A stretch of 64,000 nt of DNA from Kocuria turfanensis (GCF_001580365.1 NZ_CP014480.1:1-64000); one strand, 5' to 3'; numbered from the stretch's first letter, positions 12,926 to 24,292 are shown. Numbers and translations: made by a program. The notes: generated by a model from the letters alone, not told the origin.

Positions 12926-14638
12926 ATGATCGAGGAGATCCACATCCACGACCTCGGCGTCATCACCGACGCCGTGCTGCCGCTCGGGCCGGGGCTGAGC
13001 ATCCTCTCGGGTGAGACCGGCGCGGGCAAGACCATGGTGGTCACCGCCCTGGGGATGCTGCTCGGCAACCGCTCCGACGCGGGGGCTGTGCGCTCGGGGG
13101 CGCCGCGCGCCGTCGCCGAGGCGGTCGTGCGGGTACCGGCCGGGCACCCGGCCGCGGCCCTCGTCGAGGACGCCGGCGGAGCCGTCGACGTCGAACCCGT
13201 GGGCGACGCGGACGAGGCCCTGGTCACCGTGGCCCGCACGGTGACGGCGGAGGGGCGCAGCCGGGCCCACGTCGGGGGCCGCTCCGCCCCCGTGGGCACG
13301 CTCTCGGCCGTGGGGCAGACCCTGGTGGCGGTGCACGGGCAGTCCGACCAGCTGCGGCTGAAGTCCGCGGCCGCCCAGCGCCACGCCCTCGACCAGTACG
13401 CGGGGGAGGAGCTGGCGGCCGACCTGCGACGCTACCGGGAGCTGCTCGCCGAGTACCGCACCGTGCAGCAGACCCTGCGGGAGGTCACCGAGCACGGCCG
13501 GGAACGCGCCCTCGAGGCCCAGACCCTGCAGGGCGCCCTCGAGGAGATCGACGCGGTGGACCCCGAGCCCGGCGAGGACGAGCGGCTCGACCAGGAGAGC
13601 CAGAAGCTCACCAACCTGGAGCAGCTGCGCGCCGCGGCGCTGACCGCGCACGCGGCCCTGAGCGGCGGGGAGTTCTCCGACGGCGACAGCGCGGACGCGA
13701 CCGCGCTCATCGCCGCCGCGCACCGGGCCCTGGACCAGGAGGCGGGCTCGGACCGCGACCTGGAGGAGCTCGCGGGCCGGGTCGCGGAGCTGGCCGTGCT
13801 CGTCAACGACATCGCCGCGGACCTCTCCGGCTACGCGTCCGGCCTCGACGACGAGGGCCCGGCGCGCCTGGCCGAGGTCGAGGCCCGCCGGGCCAAGCTG
13901 AAGGCTCTGACCCGCAAGTACGGGGCCACGGTGGACGAGGTCCTCGAGTGGGCGCAGCGCTCGCGGACCCGCCTCGACGAGCTCACCGACGACCCCGCCC
14001 GAGAGCAGGAGCTGCGCGCGCGCCTCGAGCAGCTGCACGCCGGGCTGAGCGAGCTGGCCGCGCGGATGACCGAGCGGCGGCAGGACGCCGCGCACCGGCT
14101 GTCCGAAGCCGTCAGCGCCGAGCTCACGGCCCTGGCGATGCCCAACGCCTCCCTGGTCATCGAGGTGGAGCCCACCGAGGAGTTCTCCGGCCACGGCCGG
14201 GACGAGATCGCCTTCCTGCTCAAACCCCACGCCGGCGCCGCCCCGCGGCCCCTCGGCAAGGGCGCCTCCGGCGGTGAGCTGTCCCGGCTGATGCTGGCCA
14301 TCGAGGTGGTCCTCGCCGCGGTCGACCCCGTGCCCACGTTCGTCTTCGACGAGGTGGACTCGGGCGTGGGCGGCAAGGCGGCCGTGGAGATCGGGCGCCG
14401 GCTGAAGATGCTGGCCCAGCACGTCCAGGTCCTCGTGGTGACGCACCTGCCGCAGGTGGCCGCCTTCGCGGACCAGCACATCCTCGTCACCAAGAGCCGG
14501 GACTCCACCGTCAGCGACGTGCGCGTGCTGGACGAGGAGGAGCGCGTGGTGGAGCTGGCCCGCATGCTCGCGGGCCACGAGGACTCCGCGGCGGCGCGCG
14601 AGCACGCCCGCGAGCTCGTCCGCGACGCGCAGCTCTGA
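12926..14638 (+). CDS. recN: DNA repair protein RecN
   Basis: SMC-like ATPase of double-strand break repair, 570 residues. Walker A is GETGAGKT at residues 29-36. A long central coiled-coil region (about 150-370) is rich in Glu, Arg, Leu and Ala. The ABC signature GASGGELSRLMLAIE and Walker B TFVFDEVDSGVGG come near the C-terminus, followed by the conserved VLVVTHLPQVAAFAD D-loop region. Length matches the family. The ATG follows the nadK TGA immediately, so the two are cotranscribed. The GAGGCCGACTGA just upstream gives a weak ribosome-binding site. Confidence 0.96.
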   Translation: MIEEIHIHDLGVITDAVLPLGPGLSILSGETGAGKTMVVTALGMLLGNRSDAGAVRSGAPRAVAEAVVRVPAGHPAAALVEDAGGAVDVEPVGDADEALVTVARTVTAEGRSRAHVGGRSAPVGTLSAVGQTLVAVHGQSDQLRLKSAAAQRHALDQYAGEELAADLRRYRELLAEYRTVQQTLREVTEHGRERALEAQTLQGALEEIDAVDPEPGEDERLDQESQKLTNLEQLRAAALTAHAALSGGEFSDGDSADATALIAAAHRALDQEAGSDRDLEELAGRVAELAVLVNDIAADLSGYASGLDDEGPARLAEVEARRAKLKALTRKYGATVDEVLEWAQRSRTRLDELTDDPAREQELRARLEQLHAGLSELAARMTERRQDAAHRLSEAVSAELTALAMPNASLVIEVEPTEEFSGHGRDEIAFLLKPHAGAAPRPLGKGASGGELSRLMLAIEVVLAAVDPVPTFVFDEVDSGVGGKAAVEIGRRLKMLAQHVQVLVVTHLPQVAAFADQHILVTKSRDSTVSDVRVLDEEERVVELARMLAGHEDSAAAREHARELVRDAQL

Positions 14639-14729
14639 GCCCGTCGCCCGTCCGGGAGGTCGCCGTCCGCGCGGCCGGCCGCACGGTGATCCGCAGCACG
14701 CAACCGGTGTCCCGCAGGGGCAAGAATGA

Positions 14730-14735
14730 TAGGGT
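14730..14735 (+). promoter_or_regulatory. extended -10 (TGATAGGGT) for pyrG
   Basis: TGATAGGGT at 14727-14735 is an extended -10 (TGNTANNNT) upstream of two tandem GTG codons at 14744 and 14747. It predicts a transcription start near 14742-14744, downstream of the in-frame ATG at 14726. Confidence 0.5.
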
Positions 14736-14743
14736 CGAATTCC

Positions 14744-16450
<1,707 letters not shown>

Positions 16451-16479
16451 AGCCCCGGCCCGTGCTCCACGGGCCGCCC

Positions 16480-16521
16480 GGCGCAGGCGCCGTGTCCCCA
16501 CCGGGGCGCGGCGCCTGCGCC
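16480..16521 (+). terminator. hairpin between pyrG and NUDIX gene
   Basis: A perfect 13-bp stem (16480-16492 with 16509-16521, GGCGCAGGCGCCG) encloses a smaller CCCC/GGGG hairpin. It lies 30 bases after the pyrG stop. No T-run follows. It may end or attenuate the pyrG transcript before the next gene. Confidence 0.6.
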
Positions 16522-16582
16522 GTCCCCGCCAGACCCCTCGCTCCCGCCGGCCCGTGCGGGGCGGCCGACCCGGAAGGACCCC

Positions 16583-17236
16583 ATGGACATCCGACAGCTC
16601 GCCCCCGAGGAGATCTCGGACCGGCCCAGCGACCGCCGCACGGTGGCCTCCGAGACGGTCTACGAGGGCTTCATCTGGAACGTGCAGCGCGACGAGTTCG
16701 AGCTGGCCCAGGGCACCGACCCGCTCCGGCGCGACTACATCACCCACCCGGGCGCGGTGTCCGTGCTCGTGCTCGACGACGACGACCGGGTGCTGCTGAT
16801 CAACCAGTACCGCCGCCCCGTCGGGATGACCATGTGGGAGATCCCCGCCGGCCTGCTCGACGTCGACGGCGAGGACCCCGCCGCGGCGGCCCGGCGGGAG
16901 CTGGCGGAGGAGGCCGACCTGCGCGCGGAGCAGTGGGACGTCCTGGTGGACTTCCACAACAGTCCCGGCTCGTCCTCGGAGGCCAACCGGATCTTCCTGG
17001 CCCGCGGGCTGAGCGAGGTCCCCGACGCCGAGCTCCACGAGCGCGACGGCGAGGAGGCGGAGATCCACGGCACCTGGGTGCCGCTGGACGCCGCCGTGCG
17101 GGCCGTCCTCGAGGGCCGGCTGAACTCGCCCGCGGCGGTGGTCGGCCTGCTCGCCGTGCACGCCGCCCGCGCCGACGGCTACCGCTCCCTGCGCCCGGCC
17201 GACACCCCGTGGCCCGGCCACCCCGACCTGCGGTGA
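16583..17236 (+). CDS. NUDIX hydrolase, ADP-ribose pyrophosphatase type
   Basis: A 217-residue cytosolic enzyme likely to split ADP-ribose into AMP and ribose 5-phosphate. The NUDIX box runs from [10 protein letters not shown] to [10 protein letters not shown], with the usual RE..EE metal ligands and one extra residue in the first loop, as often seen in actinobacterial ADP-ribose types. The upstream stretch [20 protein letters not shown] is also typical of this subfamily, where the WEIPAG loop contributes to the dimer site. A GGAAGGACCCC ribosome-binding site precedes the ATG. The last codons overlap the GTG start of xerD by 4 bases (GTGA), so the two are translationally coupled. Confidence 0.9.
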   Translation: MDIRQLAPEEISDRPSDRRTVASETVYEGFIWNVQRDEFELAQGTDPLRRDYITHPGAVSVLVLDDDDRVLLINQYRRPVGMTMWEIPAGLLDVDGEDPAAAARRELAEEADLRAEQWDVLVDFHNSPGSSSEANRIFLARGLSEVPDAELHERDGEEAEIHGTWVPLDAAVRAVLEGRLNSPAAVVGLLAVHAARADGYRSLRPADTPWPGHPDLR

Positions 17237-18444
17237 CCGAGCCCCCGGCCGGCCGGCCGTCCCGTCCGGCGTCCGAGCCCGGGTCCCGACCTGGGCCCGG
17301 CGGGACGCCGGGTGCAGCGCTCGCTCCGGAGGAGGGCGCGGCGTTCGGGCCTTGGCCTGGTGGGGCGTCCGCTCCGGAGGGAGGCGCGGCGTCCGCTCCG
17401 GAGGAGGAGGCGGCGTCCCGTCCCGAGCCCGGTGCAGGACCCGGTCCCGAGCCCGGTGCGGCGGCGGGTCCGGCGCCCGGCGGCGCGCTGGAGCAGGCCG
17501 TGGAGCGCTACCTGCAGCACCTGGCCGTGGAGCGGGGCCTGGCCGCCAACACCCTCGCGGCCTACCGGCGAGACCTGCGCCGCTACACGGAGCACCTCCA
17601 GGAGCACACGGACCCGCCGGTGACCACGCTGCGGGGGATCGGGACGGGACACGTCCAGGACTTCCTGCGCACGGTCTCGGCCGGGGCGGAGGGCCGGGGG
17701 CCGCTGAGCACGCGCAGCGCCGCCCGCTGCCTCGTCGCGGTCCGGGGCGCCCACCGCTTCTGGGCGCTCGAGGGCCTCACGCGCACGGACCCCGCCGCCC
17801 CCGTCCCGCCGCCCACCCCCGGAATGCGCCTGCCCAAGGCGGTACCCGTCGATCAGGTCACGGCGCTGCTGGAGTCGACCGGCACCGAGACGCCCCAGCA
17901 GCTGCGCGACCGCGCCCTGCTGGAGATCCTCTACTCGACCGGCGCCCGGATCTCGGAGGCCACCGCCCTCGACGTCGACGACCTGTCCCGGGCCGTGCGC
18001 CGCACCGGGCAGCCCGAGGAGGACGGCGGCGCGATGCCGTTCGTGCGGCTGTTCGGCAAGGGCGGCAAGGAGCGGATGGTCCCCCTGGGCTCCTGGGCGG
18101 TGCGCGCCGTGGACGACTGGCTCGTCCGGGGCCGGCCGGCGCTGGCGGCGAAGGGGCGGGGCACCCCCGCCCTCTTCCTCAACGCCCGCGGCGGCCGGAT
18201 CAGCCGGCAGACGGCCTGGACCACGGTGCGCACCGCCGCCGAGCGCGCCGGACTGGGGGACCGGATCACGCCCCACACGCTGCGCCACTCCTTCGCGACC
18301 CACCTCCTGGAGGGCGGGGCGGACCTGCGCGTGGTCCAGGAGCTGCTCGGCCACGCCTCCGTCAGCACCACGCAGGTGTACACGCTGGTCACCGTGGAGT
18401 CCCTGCGGGAGGTCTACGCCGCCGCCCACCCCCGCGCCCTGTAG
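17233..18444 (+). CDS. xerD: tyrosine recombinase XerD, with long Pro/Ala-rich N-terminus
   Basis: Site-specific recombinase that resolves chromosome dimers at dif, 403 residues. A SAM-like N-terminal core-binding domain begins near residue 85 ([19 protein letters not shown]). The catalytic residues are all present: Arg239 in STGARISE, Lys276 in GKGGKER, His348 and Arg351 in HTLRHSF, His374 in LGHAS and Tyr383 in VYTLV. Usual XerD proteins are about 300 residues; the excess is an N-terminal 85-residue tail of Pro, Ala, Gly and Glu built from near-repeats of SAPEEGAA and PEPGAGPG. The tail is probably disordered. The GTG start overlaps the NUDIX stop; a start further in, next to the domain, cannot be excluded. 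Confidence 0.93.
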   Translation: MTEPPAGRPSRPASEPGSRPGPGGTPGAALAPEEGAAFGPWPGGASAPEGGAASAPEEEAASRPEPGAGPGPEPGAAAGPAPGGALEQAVERYLQHLAVERGLAANTLAAYRRDLRRYTEHLQEHTDPPVTTLRGIGTGHVQDFLRTVSAGAEGRGPLSTRSAARCLVAVRGAHRFWALEGLTRTDPAAPVPPPTPGMRLPKAVPVDQVTALLESTGTETPQQLRDRALLEILYSTGARISEATALDVDDLSRAVRRTGQPEEDGGAMPFVRLFGKGGKERMVPLGSWAVRAVDDWLVRGRPALAAKGRGTPALFLNARGGRISRQTAWTTVRTAAERAGLGDRITPHTLRHSFATHLLEGGADLRVVQELLGHASVSTTQVYTLVTVESLREVYAAAHPRAL

Positions 18445-18551
18445 CCCGCCCGCCGCACCACCCGGCGGCGCGCTCGTCCCGCCGCGCCCCGGCGGATCCC
18501 CGCCGCCCGGTCACACAGGGGGCGGTGCTGTTGCCCGCGTCCCGCAGGGCC

Positions 18552-18572
18552 TAACCTGGTTGCAACTGCAAC
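18552..18572 (+). promoter_or_regulatory. -10 (TAACCT) plus perfect palindrome GTTGCA-AC-TGCAAC
   Basis: TAACCT at 18552-18557 fits TANNNT and is followed at once by a 14-bp perfect palindrome (18559-18572) covering the predicted start of transcription, 27 bases before the ATG at 18600. A protein bound there would block initiation. The regulator is unknown. Confidence 0.5.
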
Positions 18573-18599
18573 GGGTGCGCCAGGACGGACGGGGACGTC

Positions 18600-19757
18600 A
18601 TGCGAGAGAACATCAGCCCGGGCACGGGCCTGCGCCGGGTGCTGCTGGTCCTGCTCTGCTGCCTGGGCCTGCTCCTGGCGCCCCTGGCGGTCCCGGCGTC
18701 GGCGGCCACGGCGATCGAGGCCGAGCACCAGCGTCTCGGCGGCGCGGACGGCCGGCTCGGCCGGGCCCTGGGCCCCGAGCGCTGCGGCCTGGTGCGCGGG
18801 GGCTGCTACCGGTCCTTCGAGCGGGGCAGCATCCACTGGTCCCCGAGGACGGGGGCACGCCCCACGTGGGGGGCGATCCGCGGCGCATGGGCGGGACAGG
18901 ACTGGGAGCGGGGCCGGCTGGGCTACCCGGTCGGCCGGGAGGTCTGCGGGCTGCGCGACGCCGGGTGCTACCAGGGCTTCGAGGGCGGGGTCGTGCTCTG
19001 GTCGCGGGCGAGCGGGGCCCACCCCACGCTCGGCGGCATCCGGGCGGCCTGGCTGCGCCACGGTGCCGAGCGGGGGGCGCTGGGCTATCCGACCTCGGCG
19101 GAGGCCTGCGCGGGCGGCACCTGCCGCCAGAGCTTCCAGCGCGGGTCCGTCAGCTGGAGCCCGGGCGCCGGGACCCGGGTGGCCCGGGAGATCGACCGGG
19201 CCGCCTCCGTGTACGTCGTCGTCAACAAGCGCCGGCCCCTGAACCCGGTCGACCACGTCCCGCGCGGCCTCGAGTCCGTGGGCGGGCCGCTCCTGCGCGC
19301 GGACGCCGCCGCGGCGTTCCGGCGGATGCGGGCGGACGCGGCCGCCACGGGGGTCCCGATCACGGCGGTCAGCGGCTACCGCTCCTACACCACGCAGGCC
19401 GGGCTGTACCGCGACTACGTCGCCCGGTACGGGAGGGAGCAGGCGGACCTGATCTCCGCCCGCCCGGGCCACAGCGAGCACCAGACCGGACTCGCCCTGG
19501 ACATCGGCAACCCGGACGGGGCGTGCGGACTGCAGAGCTGCTTCGCGGACACCCCGGCCGGGGCGTGGGCGCGGGCCCACGCACACGAGTACGGCTTCGT
19601 GGTGCGCTACCCGGCGGGCCGCACGGGGACCACCGGGTACGCCTACGAGCCCTGGCACCTGCGCTACGTGGGCGGGCACGTGGCCGCCGGCATGGTCTCC
19701 CAGCGCATCCCCACGCTGGAGCACTACATGGGGCTGCCGCCGGCGCCCTCCTACTGA
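18600..19757 (+). CDS. secreted LGFP-repeat D-alanyl-D-alanine carboxypeptidase (VanY type)
   Basis: A 385-residue exported peptidoglycan enzyme. The signal peptide (RRVLLVLLCCLGLLLAPLAV, cleavage near ASAA) is followed by three LGFP-type repeats (for example LGRALGPERCGLVRGGCYR and LGYPVGREVCGLRDAGCYQ), thought to anchor proteins in the cell wall. Each repeat carries a conserved Cys pair. The C-terminal domain is VanY/peptidase M15: SGYRSYTTQ, the zinc-binding HSEHQTGLALDI and PWHLRYVGGH. It would trim D-Ala from stem peptides. It is monocistronic; its stop overlaps the stop of the convergent prpC gene by 7 bases. A palindrome at the promoter suggests control by a repressor. Confidence 0.92.
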   Translation: MRENISPGTGLRRVLLVLLCCLGLLLAPLAVPASAATAIEAEHQRLGGADGRLGRALGPERCGLVRGGCYRSFERGSIHWSPRTGARPTWGAIRGAWAGQDWERGRLGYPVGREVCGLRDAGCYQGFEGGVVLWSRASGAHPTLGGIRAAWLRHGAERGALGYPTSAEACAGGTCRQSFQRGSVSWSPGAGTRVAREIDRAASVYVVVNKRRPLNPVDHVPRGLESVGGPLLRADAAAAFRRMRADAAATGVPITAVSGYRSYTTQAGLYRDYVARYGREQADLISARPGHSEHQTGLALDIGNPDGACGLQSCFADTPAGAWARAHAHEYGFVVRYPAGRTGTTGYAYEPWHLRYVGGHVAAGMVSQRIPTLEHYMGLPPAPSY

Positions 19758-20914
19758 GCGGCCCGGGCGCCGGGGAGGTGCCGCTCGGCGGGGCCGTTGT
19801 ACTCGGACAGCGGCCGGATCAGGGAGTTGGCGGCGACCTGCTCCATGACGTGGGCGGTCCAGCCGGTGATGCGGGCGGCGACGAACAGCGGGGTGAAGGT
19901 GGGGATGTCGAAGCCCATCAGCCAGTAGGTGGGCCCGGCCGGGTAGTCGAGGTTGGGCTTGATCCCCTTGGCCTCGTCCATGGACTTCTCCAGCCCGTTG
20001 TACAGGCCCAGCAGCTCGTCGCGGCCGTAGTGGGCGACCATCCGATCCAGGGCCGCCTTCATGGTCGGCACCCGGGAGTCGCCGTGCTTGTACACGCGGT
20101 GGCCGAAGCCCATGACCTTCTTCTTCGCGGCCAGGGCCTCGTCCATCCAGGCCTTGGCGCGGGCCTCGGCCTCGGCGGCGGACTCCTCCGTGCGGATGCC
20201 GAGCTCCACGAACGTCTCCATCACGGCCTCGTTGGCCCCGCCGTGCAGCGGTCCCTTCAGCGCGCCGATCGCGGCGGTGACCGCCGAGTGCAGGTCCGAC
20301 AGGGTCGAGGTGACCACCCGGGCGGTGAAGGTCGAGGCGTTGAAGGAGTGCTCGGCGTAGAGGATCATCGAGACGTTGAACGCCTCGACCACCGCCGGGT
20401 CGGCCTCCTCGCCGAAGGCCATCCACAGGAAGTTGGCCGAGTAGCCGAGGTCCTCCCGCGGGGCCACCGGCTCCTGGCCGCGCCGGCGCCGCTGGTCGTA
20501 GCAGACCACCGCCGGCATGGCCGCGAACAGCTTCTGGGCCTTGCGCAAGTTGGCCTCGTGGGAGGAGTCCTCGGCCTCGGGGTCCTGGGCGCCCAGGACG
20601 GAGGCCGCGGTGCGGCAGACGTCCATGGGGTGGCAGGTGGTGGGCAGGGCGTCGATGATCGCCCGCAGCTCGGGCGTCAGCGCCCGGTGCGCCCGCTCCC
20701 GGGCCGTGAACTCCGCCAGCTCCGCCTCCGTGGGCAGCTCGCCGTTCCACAGCAGCAGGGCGACCTGCTCGAAGGAGCAGTTCGCGGCCAGCTCCTGGAC
20801 GGGATAGCCGCGGTAGAGCAGGGAGTTGGTCTCCGGGTTGACCTTGGACACGGCCGTGTAGTCGGCGACGACGCCGGCCAGTCCCTTGCGGACCTCGCTC
20901 TGGGTCTCGGTCAT
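19751..20914 (-). CDS. prpC: 2-methylcitrate synthase / citrate synthase 2
   Basis: Joins propionyl-CoA and oxaloacetate to 2-methylcitrate, 387 residues. The citrate-synthase active-site segments are visible: LHGGANEAVM (His), GFGHRVYKHGDSR (His) and the late Asp region. Length near 390 and the short N-terminus match the methylcitrate/type II group. It is the last gene of gntR-prpD-prpB-prpC on the minus strand, 36 bases after prpB, with GAGAAGGAGACC as ribosome-binding site. The functional assignment rests on the neighbours prpB and prpD; some residual citrate synthase activity is common in the family. Its stop overlaps that of the VanY gene tail to tail. Confidence 0.93.
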   Translation of the reverse strand: MTETQSEVRKGLAGVVADYTAVSKVNPETNSLLYRGYPVQELAANCSFEQVALLLWNGELPTEAELAEFTARERAHRALTPELRAIIDALPTTCHPMDVCRTAASVLGAQDPEAEDSSHEANLRKAQKLFAAMPAVVCYDQRRRRGQEPVAPREDLGYSANFLWMAFGEEADPAVVEAFNVSMILYAEHSFNASTFTARVVTSTLSDLHSAVTAAIGALKGPLHGGANEAVMETFVELGIRTEESAAEAEARAKAWMDEALAAKKKVMGFGHRVYKHGDSRVPTMKAALDRMVAHYGRDELLGLYNGLEKSMDEAKGIKPNLDYPAGPTYWLMGFDIPTFTPLFVAARITGWTAHVMEQVAANSLIRPLSEYNGPAERHLPGARAAQ

Positions 20915-20950
20915 GGTGGTCTCCTTCTCGTGGTCGTGCGGTCGGTCCGG

Positions 20951-21859
20951 TCAGTGGTGCAGGCCGGGCACCTCGAAGTCGAAGACGCCGGCGTCGAACT
21001 GGTTGTACCCGTGGTAGTCCACCAGTTCGTAGAGCCGGGCGCGAGTGAGCATCTCGGGGACGGCGGCCTGCTGGGTGCCGTCGGCGGCGATCGTGGCCAG
21101 CACCCGCTCCATGGCGCCCAGGGCCGAGCGCATCAGGGTCACCGGGTAGATGACCATGTTCACGCCCACCTCCTCGAGCTGGGCGGCGGTGAACAGCTGG
21201 GACTTCCCGAACTCGGTCATGTTCGCCAGGATCGGCACGTCCACCGCCGCGCGCATGGCCTCGAACTCGCTCAGGTCGGCCATGGCCTCGGGGAAGATCG
21301 CGTCCGCCCCGGCGTCCACGAGGGCCCTGGCCCGGTCGGTGGCCGCGGCGAGGTCCTCCACGCCGCGGATGTCGGTGCGGGCCATGATCAGGAAGTTCGG
21401 GTCCCGGCGGGCCTCGGTCGCGGCGCGGATCCGCTTGGTGGCGGTGGCCAGGTCCACCACGGCCTTGCCGTCCAGGTGGCCGCAGCGCTTGGGGTTGAAC
21501 TGGTCCTCGATGTGGCACCCGGCCAGTCCGGCGTTCTCGAGCTCCTGCACGGTGCGGGCCACGTTCATCGGCTCGCCGAAGCCGGTGTCGGCGTCGACGA
21601 GGGCCGGCAGGTCGGTGACCCGGGCGATCTGCCCGGCCCGCTGCGCGACCTCGGGCAGGGTAGAAAGCCCGATGTCGGGGAAGCCGAGCTCGTTGGCGAG
21701 CACGGCCCCGGAGATGTAGACGCCGTCGAAGCCCTGCTCGGCGATCAGCTTCGTGGACAGCGGGGTGTAGGCGCCCGGGAACCGGGCGATGCGCGGGCCG
21801 GTGAGCATCTGCCGCAGGGTGACTCGCTTGGCCTCGGGGGTGGTGGTGGAGAACAGCAT
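20951..21859 (-). CDS. prpB: 2-methylisocitrate lyase
   Basis: Cleaves 2-methylisocitrate to pyruvate and succinate, the last step of the 2-methylcitrate cycle; 302 residues. It is a TIM-barrel enzyme of the isocitrate lyase/PEP mutase group. The active-site loop carries KRCGH (residues about 123-127), and DADTGFGEP and ARTDI hold the magnesium ligands. KRCGH separates methylisocitrate lyases from phosphonopyruvate enzymes. Its ATG is 2 bases after the prpD stop, so translation is probably coupled. Length is as expected. Confidence 0.95.
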   Translation of the reverse strand: MLFSTTTPEAKRVTLRQMLTGPRIARFPGAYTPLSTKLIAEQGFDGVYISGAVLANELGFPDIGLSTLPEVAQRAGQIARVTDLPALVDADTGFGEPMNVARTVQELENAGLAGCHIEDQFNPKRCGHLDGKAVVDLATATKRIRAATEARRDPNFLIMARTDIRGVEDLAAATDRARALVDAGADAIFPEAMADLSEFEAMRAAVDVPILANMTEFGKSQLFTAAQLEEVGVNMVIYPVTLMRSALGAMERVLATIAADGTQQAAVPEMLTRARLYELVDYHGYNQFDAGVFDFEVPGLHH

Positions 21860-21861
21860 GC

Positions 21862-23382
21862 TCAGAAGATTCCCTTCGTGCCGGTGCGCAGGTCCACGTC
21901 GGCGGTGACGTTGAGGGCGTCGAGCTCCCCGGGACCGAGGTCGCGCAGGTTCTCGGCCGCACTGATGAAACGCTCCAGCTCCGCGTCGGCCACGACGCCC
22001 TCGGCGAGGGTGCGCAGCTTGGTGACGTACTGGGCGCGGGCGAACGGGCGGGCGCCCAGCGGGTGGGCGTCGGCCACCGCGATCTCCTCGACCACGGTGG
22101 ACCCGTCCGTGAGGGTGATCTCGGCCCGCCCGCCGAAGGCCTTCTCGGCCGGGTCCAGGGAGTGGTAGCGGCGGGTCCACTCCGCGTCCTCGGCGGTGGT
22201 GACCTTCCGCCACAGCTCGACGGTGTCGGGTCGGCCCGCCCGGGCGGGGGCGTAGGAGTCCACGTGGTGCCACGCCCCGTCCTGCAGCGCCACGGTGAAG
22301 ATGTAGGGGATCGAGTGGTCGAGGGTCTCCCGCGTGGCGGCCGGGTCGTACTTCTGCGGGTCGTTGGCCCCGGAGCCGATCACGTAGTGGGTGTGGTGGG
22401 AGGTGTGCAGCACCACCGAGGCGATCCGCGCCGGATCGGCCAGCTCGGGCCGCTCCCGGTGCAGCTTGCGGGCCAGGTCGATCCAGGCCTGCGCCTGGTA
22501 CTCCGCCGAGTGCTCCTTGGTGTAGGTGTCCAGGATCGCGGCCTTGGCCTCGCCCGGGGCCGGCAGCGGGACCTCGTAGGAGGCGCCGGGGCCGTCCAGC
22601 AGCCAGGCGATCACCCCGTCCTCGCCCTCGTAGATCGGGGTGGGGGAGGTCTGCCCGCGCATCGCGCGGTCCACGGCCTCCACGGCCATCTTCCCGGCGA
22701 AGGCCGGGGCGTGGGCCTTCCAGGTGGAGATCTCGCCCTTGCGGGACTGGCGGGTAGCGGTGGTGGTGTGCAGGCCCTGGCCGATGGCGTGGAAGATCGT
22801 CTCCACGTCAAGACCCAGCAGAGTGCCGATCCCCGCGGCCGCCGACGGACCCAGGTGGGCGACGTGGTCGATCTTGTGCTGATGCAGGCAGATGGCCTTC
22901 ACCAGGTCGACCTGCAGCTCGTAGCCGGTGGCGATCCCGCGCACCAGGTCGGCCCCGGTGGCGCCCACGTGCTGGGCCACCGCCAGGATCGGCGGGATGT
23001 TGTCCCCGGGGTGGGAGTACTCCGCGGCCAGGAAGGTGTCGTGGTAGTCCAGCTCGCGCACCGCCACCCCGTTGGCCCAGGCCGCCCACTCCGGGGAGAC
23101 CTTGGTGGCCGCGGCGTCCGCCCCGTACAGGGCGGACCCGGACCCGCCCGGCGTCGGGGCGTGGGCGAGCGCCTGGTCACGGGCCGAGACGATCGGGTCC
23201 CGGTTCAGGGAGGCGATCGCCACCGAGGCGTTGTCGAGAACGCGGTTGATCACCATCTCGGTCACCTCCTCGCTCACCGCGACCGGGTCCGCGGCGACCT
23301 CCGCCATCTTCCAGGCCAGCTGCTCCTGCCGGGGCAGGTTGTCGGCGGACGGGTGGACACGCACGGAATGGAGAACGGTCAT
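21862..23382 (-). CDS. prpD: 2-methylcitrate dehydratase
   Basis: MmgE/PrpD family enzyme, 506 residues, converting 2-methylcitrate to 2-methyl-cis-aconitate. Recognisable family segments are [33 protein letters not shown] and the [24 protein letters not shown] region after residue 190. The ATG at 23382 has GAGAGGAAGCTCC upstream. It follows gntR by 44 bases and leads directly into prpB. In other bacteria the family enzyme needs no iron-sulphur cluster, and the product may be finished by aconitase. Confidence 0.94.
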   Translation of the reverse strand: MTVLHSVRVHPSADNLPRQEQLAWKMAEVAADPVAVSEEVTEMVINRVLDNASVAIASLNRDPIVSARDQALAHAPTPGGSGSALYGADAAATKVSPEWAAWANGVAVRELDYHDTFLAAEYSHPGDNIPPILAVAQHVGATGADLVRGIATGYELQVDLVKAICLHQHKIDHVAHLGPSAAAGIGTLLGLDVETIFHAIGQGLHTTTATRQSRKGEISTWKAHAPAFAGKMAVEAVDRAMRGQTSPTPIYEGEDGVIAWLLDGPGASYEVPLPAPGEAKAAILDTYTKEHSAEYQAQAWIDLARKLHRERPELADPARIASVVLHTSHHTHYVIGSGANDPQKYDPAATRETLDHSIPYIFTVALQDGAWHHVDSYAPARAGRPDTVELWRKVTTAEDAEWTRRYHSLDPAEKAFGGRAEITLTDGSTVVEEIAVADAHPLGARPFARAQYVTKLRTLAEGVVADAELERFISAAENLRDLGPGELDALNVTADVDLRTGTKGIF

Positions 23383-23426
23383 GGAGCTTCCTCTCGTGGG
23401 GACGGACAGTGGCCGGGGGCCGCCGC

Positions 23427-24107
23427 TCAGCCGGCGGCGTCGAGCGGGGGAGCGGGCTGGACCCACTCGCGGACAGGGGTGGTCAGGACCGCGTGCAGCG
23501 AGTTGGCCAGGTGCACGCGGGTGGCGGCCTCCGCCAGCTCCTCGGAGCCCTCCGCGATGGCGCGCGCGATCTGGGCGTGCTCGGCGGCGGCCAACGCCAG
23601 GCGGGACGGATTGGTCCGGGAGAGCTTGCGCACGCGGGCCAGGTGCAGACGCAGGGACCGCTGGGCGGCGGTGAGGTACGGGTTGGCCGTGGCGTCGTCG
23701 ACGGCCCGGTCCATGCGCTCCACGAGCTCGTAGTAGGCGGAGCGGTCGTCGGTGCTCGGGCCGTGGAGCCGGTCCACGCACGCCTCGAGCTCCGTGGCCA
23801 GCCGCTGGAACTCGGCGGGGTCCCGGCGCCGGGCCGCCAGGCGGGCGGCACGGCAGTCGAGGGCCTCGCGCAGCTCGAACAGGGCGCGGACGTCGTCGAG
23901 GGAGACCTGGGAGACCACCACGCCGCGACCGCGGTGGGCCTCGGCGAGCCCGTCGGCGGTGAGCCTGCTCAGGGCCTCCCGGATGGGGGTGCGGGAGATG
24001 CCGAACCGCTCCGACTGCTCCACCTCGCCCAGCACCTGGCCCGGGAGCAGCCGCCACTCGACGATGTCCTCCCGCAGTGCCTCGTAGGCGCGGTCGCTGG
24101 CGCGCAC
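23427..24107 (-). CDS. GntR family regulator with FCD domain, likely prp repressor
   Basis: A 226-residue transcription factor. An N-terminal winged helix-turn-helix (residues about 5-70; [20 protein letters not shown]) is typical of GntR. The C-terminal all-helical FCD domain (about 80-215) is rich in Arg, Glu and Ala and carries the spaced His/Asp residues that bind metal and organic acids. I chose the GTG at 24107 because of the GAGGAGGGAGCC site just before it; the frame extends to 24197 but that part overlaps the promoter and an operator-like palindrome. As first gene of gntR-prpDBC and divergent from prpE, it probably senses a propionate-derived metabolite and controls both units. It is not the PrpR type known from Mycobacterium. 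Confidence 0.88.
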   Translation of the reverse strand: MRASDRAYEALREDIVEWRLLPGQVLGEVEQSERFGISRTPIREALSRLTADGLAEAHRGRGVVVSQVSLDDVRALFELREALDCRAARLAARRRDPAEFQRLATELEACVDRLHGPSTDDRSAYYELVERMDRAVDDATANPYLTAAQRSLRLHLARVRKLSRTNPSRLALAAAEHAQIARAIAEGSEELAEAATRVHLANSLHAVLTTPVREWVQPAPPLDAAG

Positions 24108-24185
24108 GGCTCCCTCCTCGCTTCTGCGGCCCGGGCTGGAGAACCGGCGGGGGCCATCGGTGACCGACCTCACACGTCCCCGCCA

Positions 24186-24195
24186 GTGTATACAC
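24186..24195. promoter_or_regulatory. operator-like palindrome GTGTATACAC (proximal to gntR)
   Basis: A perfect palindrome 79 bases before the gntR GTG. On the minus strand it overlaps a TACACT -10 candidate (24185-24190), so binding would shut off gntR-prpDBC. The core TGTATACA is repeated at 24250. Confidence 0.65.
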
Positions 24196-24249
24196 ATTTG
24201 TCACCCAGGGGCCAGGGATTCCCGTCCCGCTCCCATATTGACGCGTCGA

Positions 24250-24257
24250 TGTATACA
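24250..24257. promoter_or_regulatory. operator-like palindrome TGTATACA (proximal to prpE)
   Basis: A second copy of the TGTATACA core, directly upstream of the prpE -35. The centres of the two palindromes (24190.5 and 24253.5) are 63 bp apart, six helical turns, so two bound dimers would face the same side of the DNA. Confidence 0.6.
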
Positions 24258-24263
24258 GCAGTC

Positions 24264-24292
24264 TTGTCGTCTGTGATGTGCACCACTAGGGT
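24264..24292 (+). promoter_or_regulatory. predicted prpE promoter (TTGTCG-17-TAGGGT)
   Basis: TTGTCG at 24264-24269 and TAGGGT at 24287-24292 are separated by 17 bases, the optimal spacing. Transcription would start near 24299, giving a leader of about 27 bases containing GGAGGGACCC before the ATG at 24326. Confidence 0.6.

Noticed and set aside
18560..22168. A 1202-residue plus-strand open frame
   Set aside because: It is a shadow over the VanY, prpC and prpB genes with low-complexity Gly/Arg/His translation. The real frames have clear domains.
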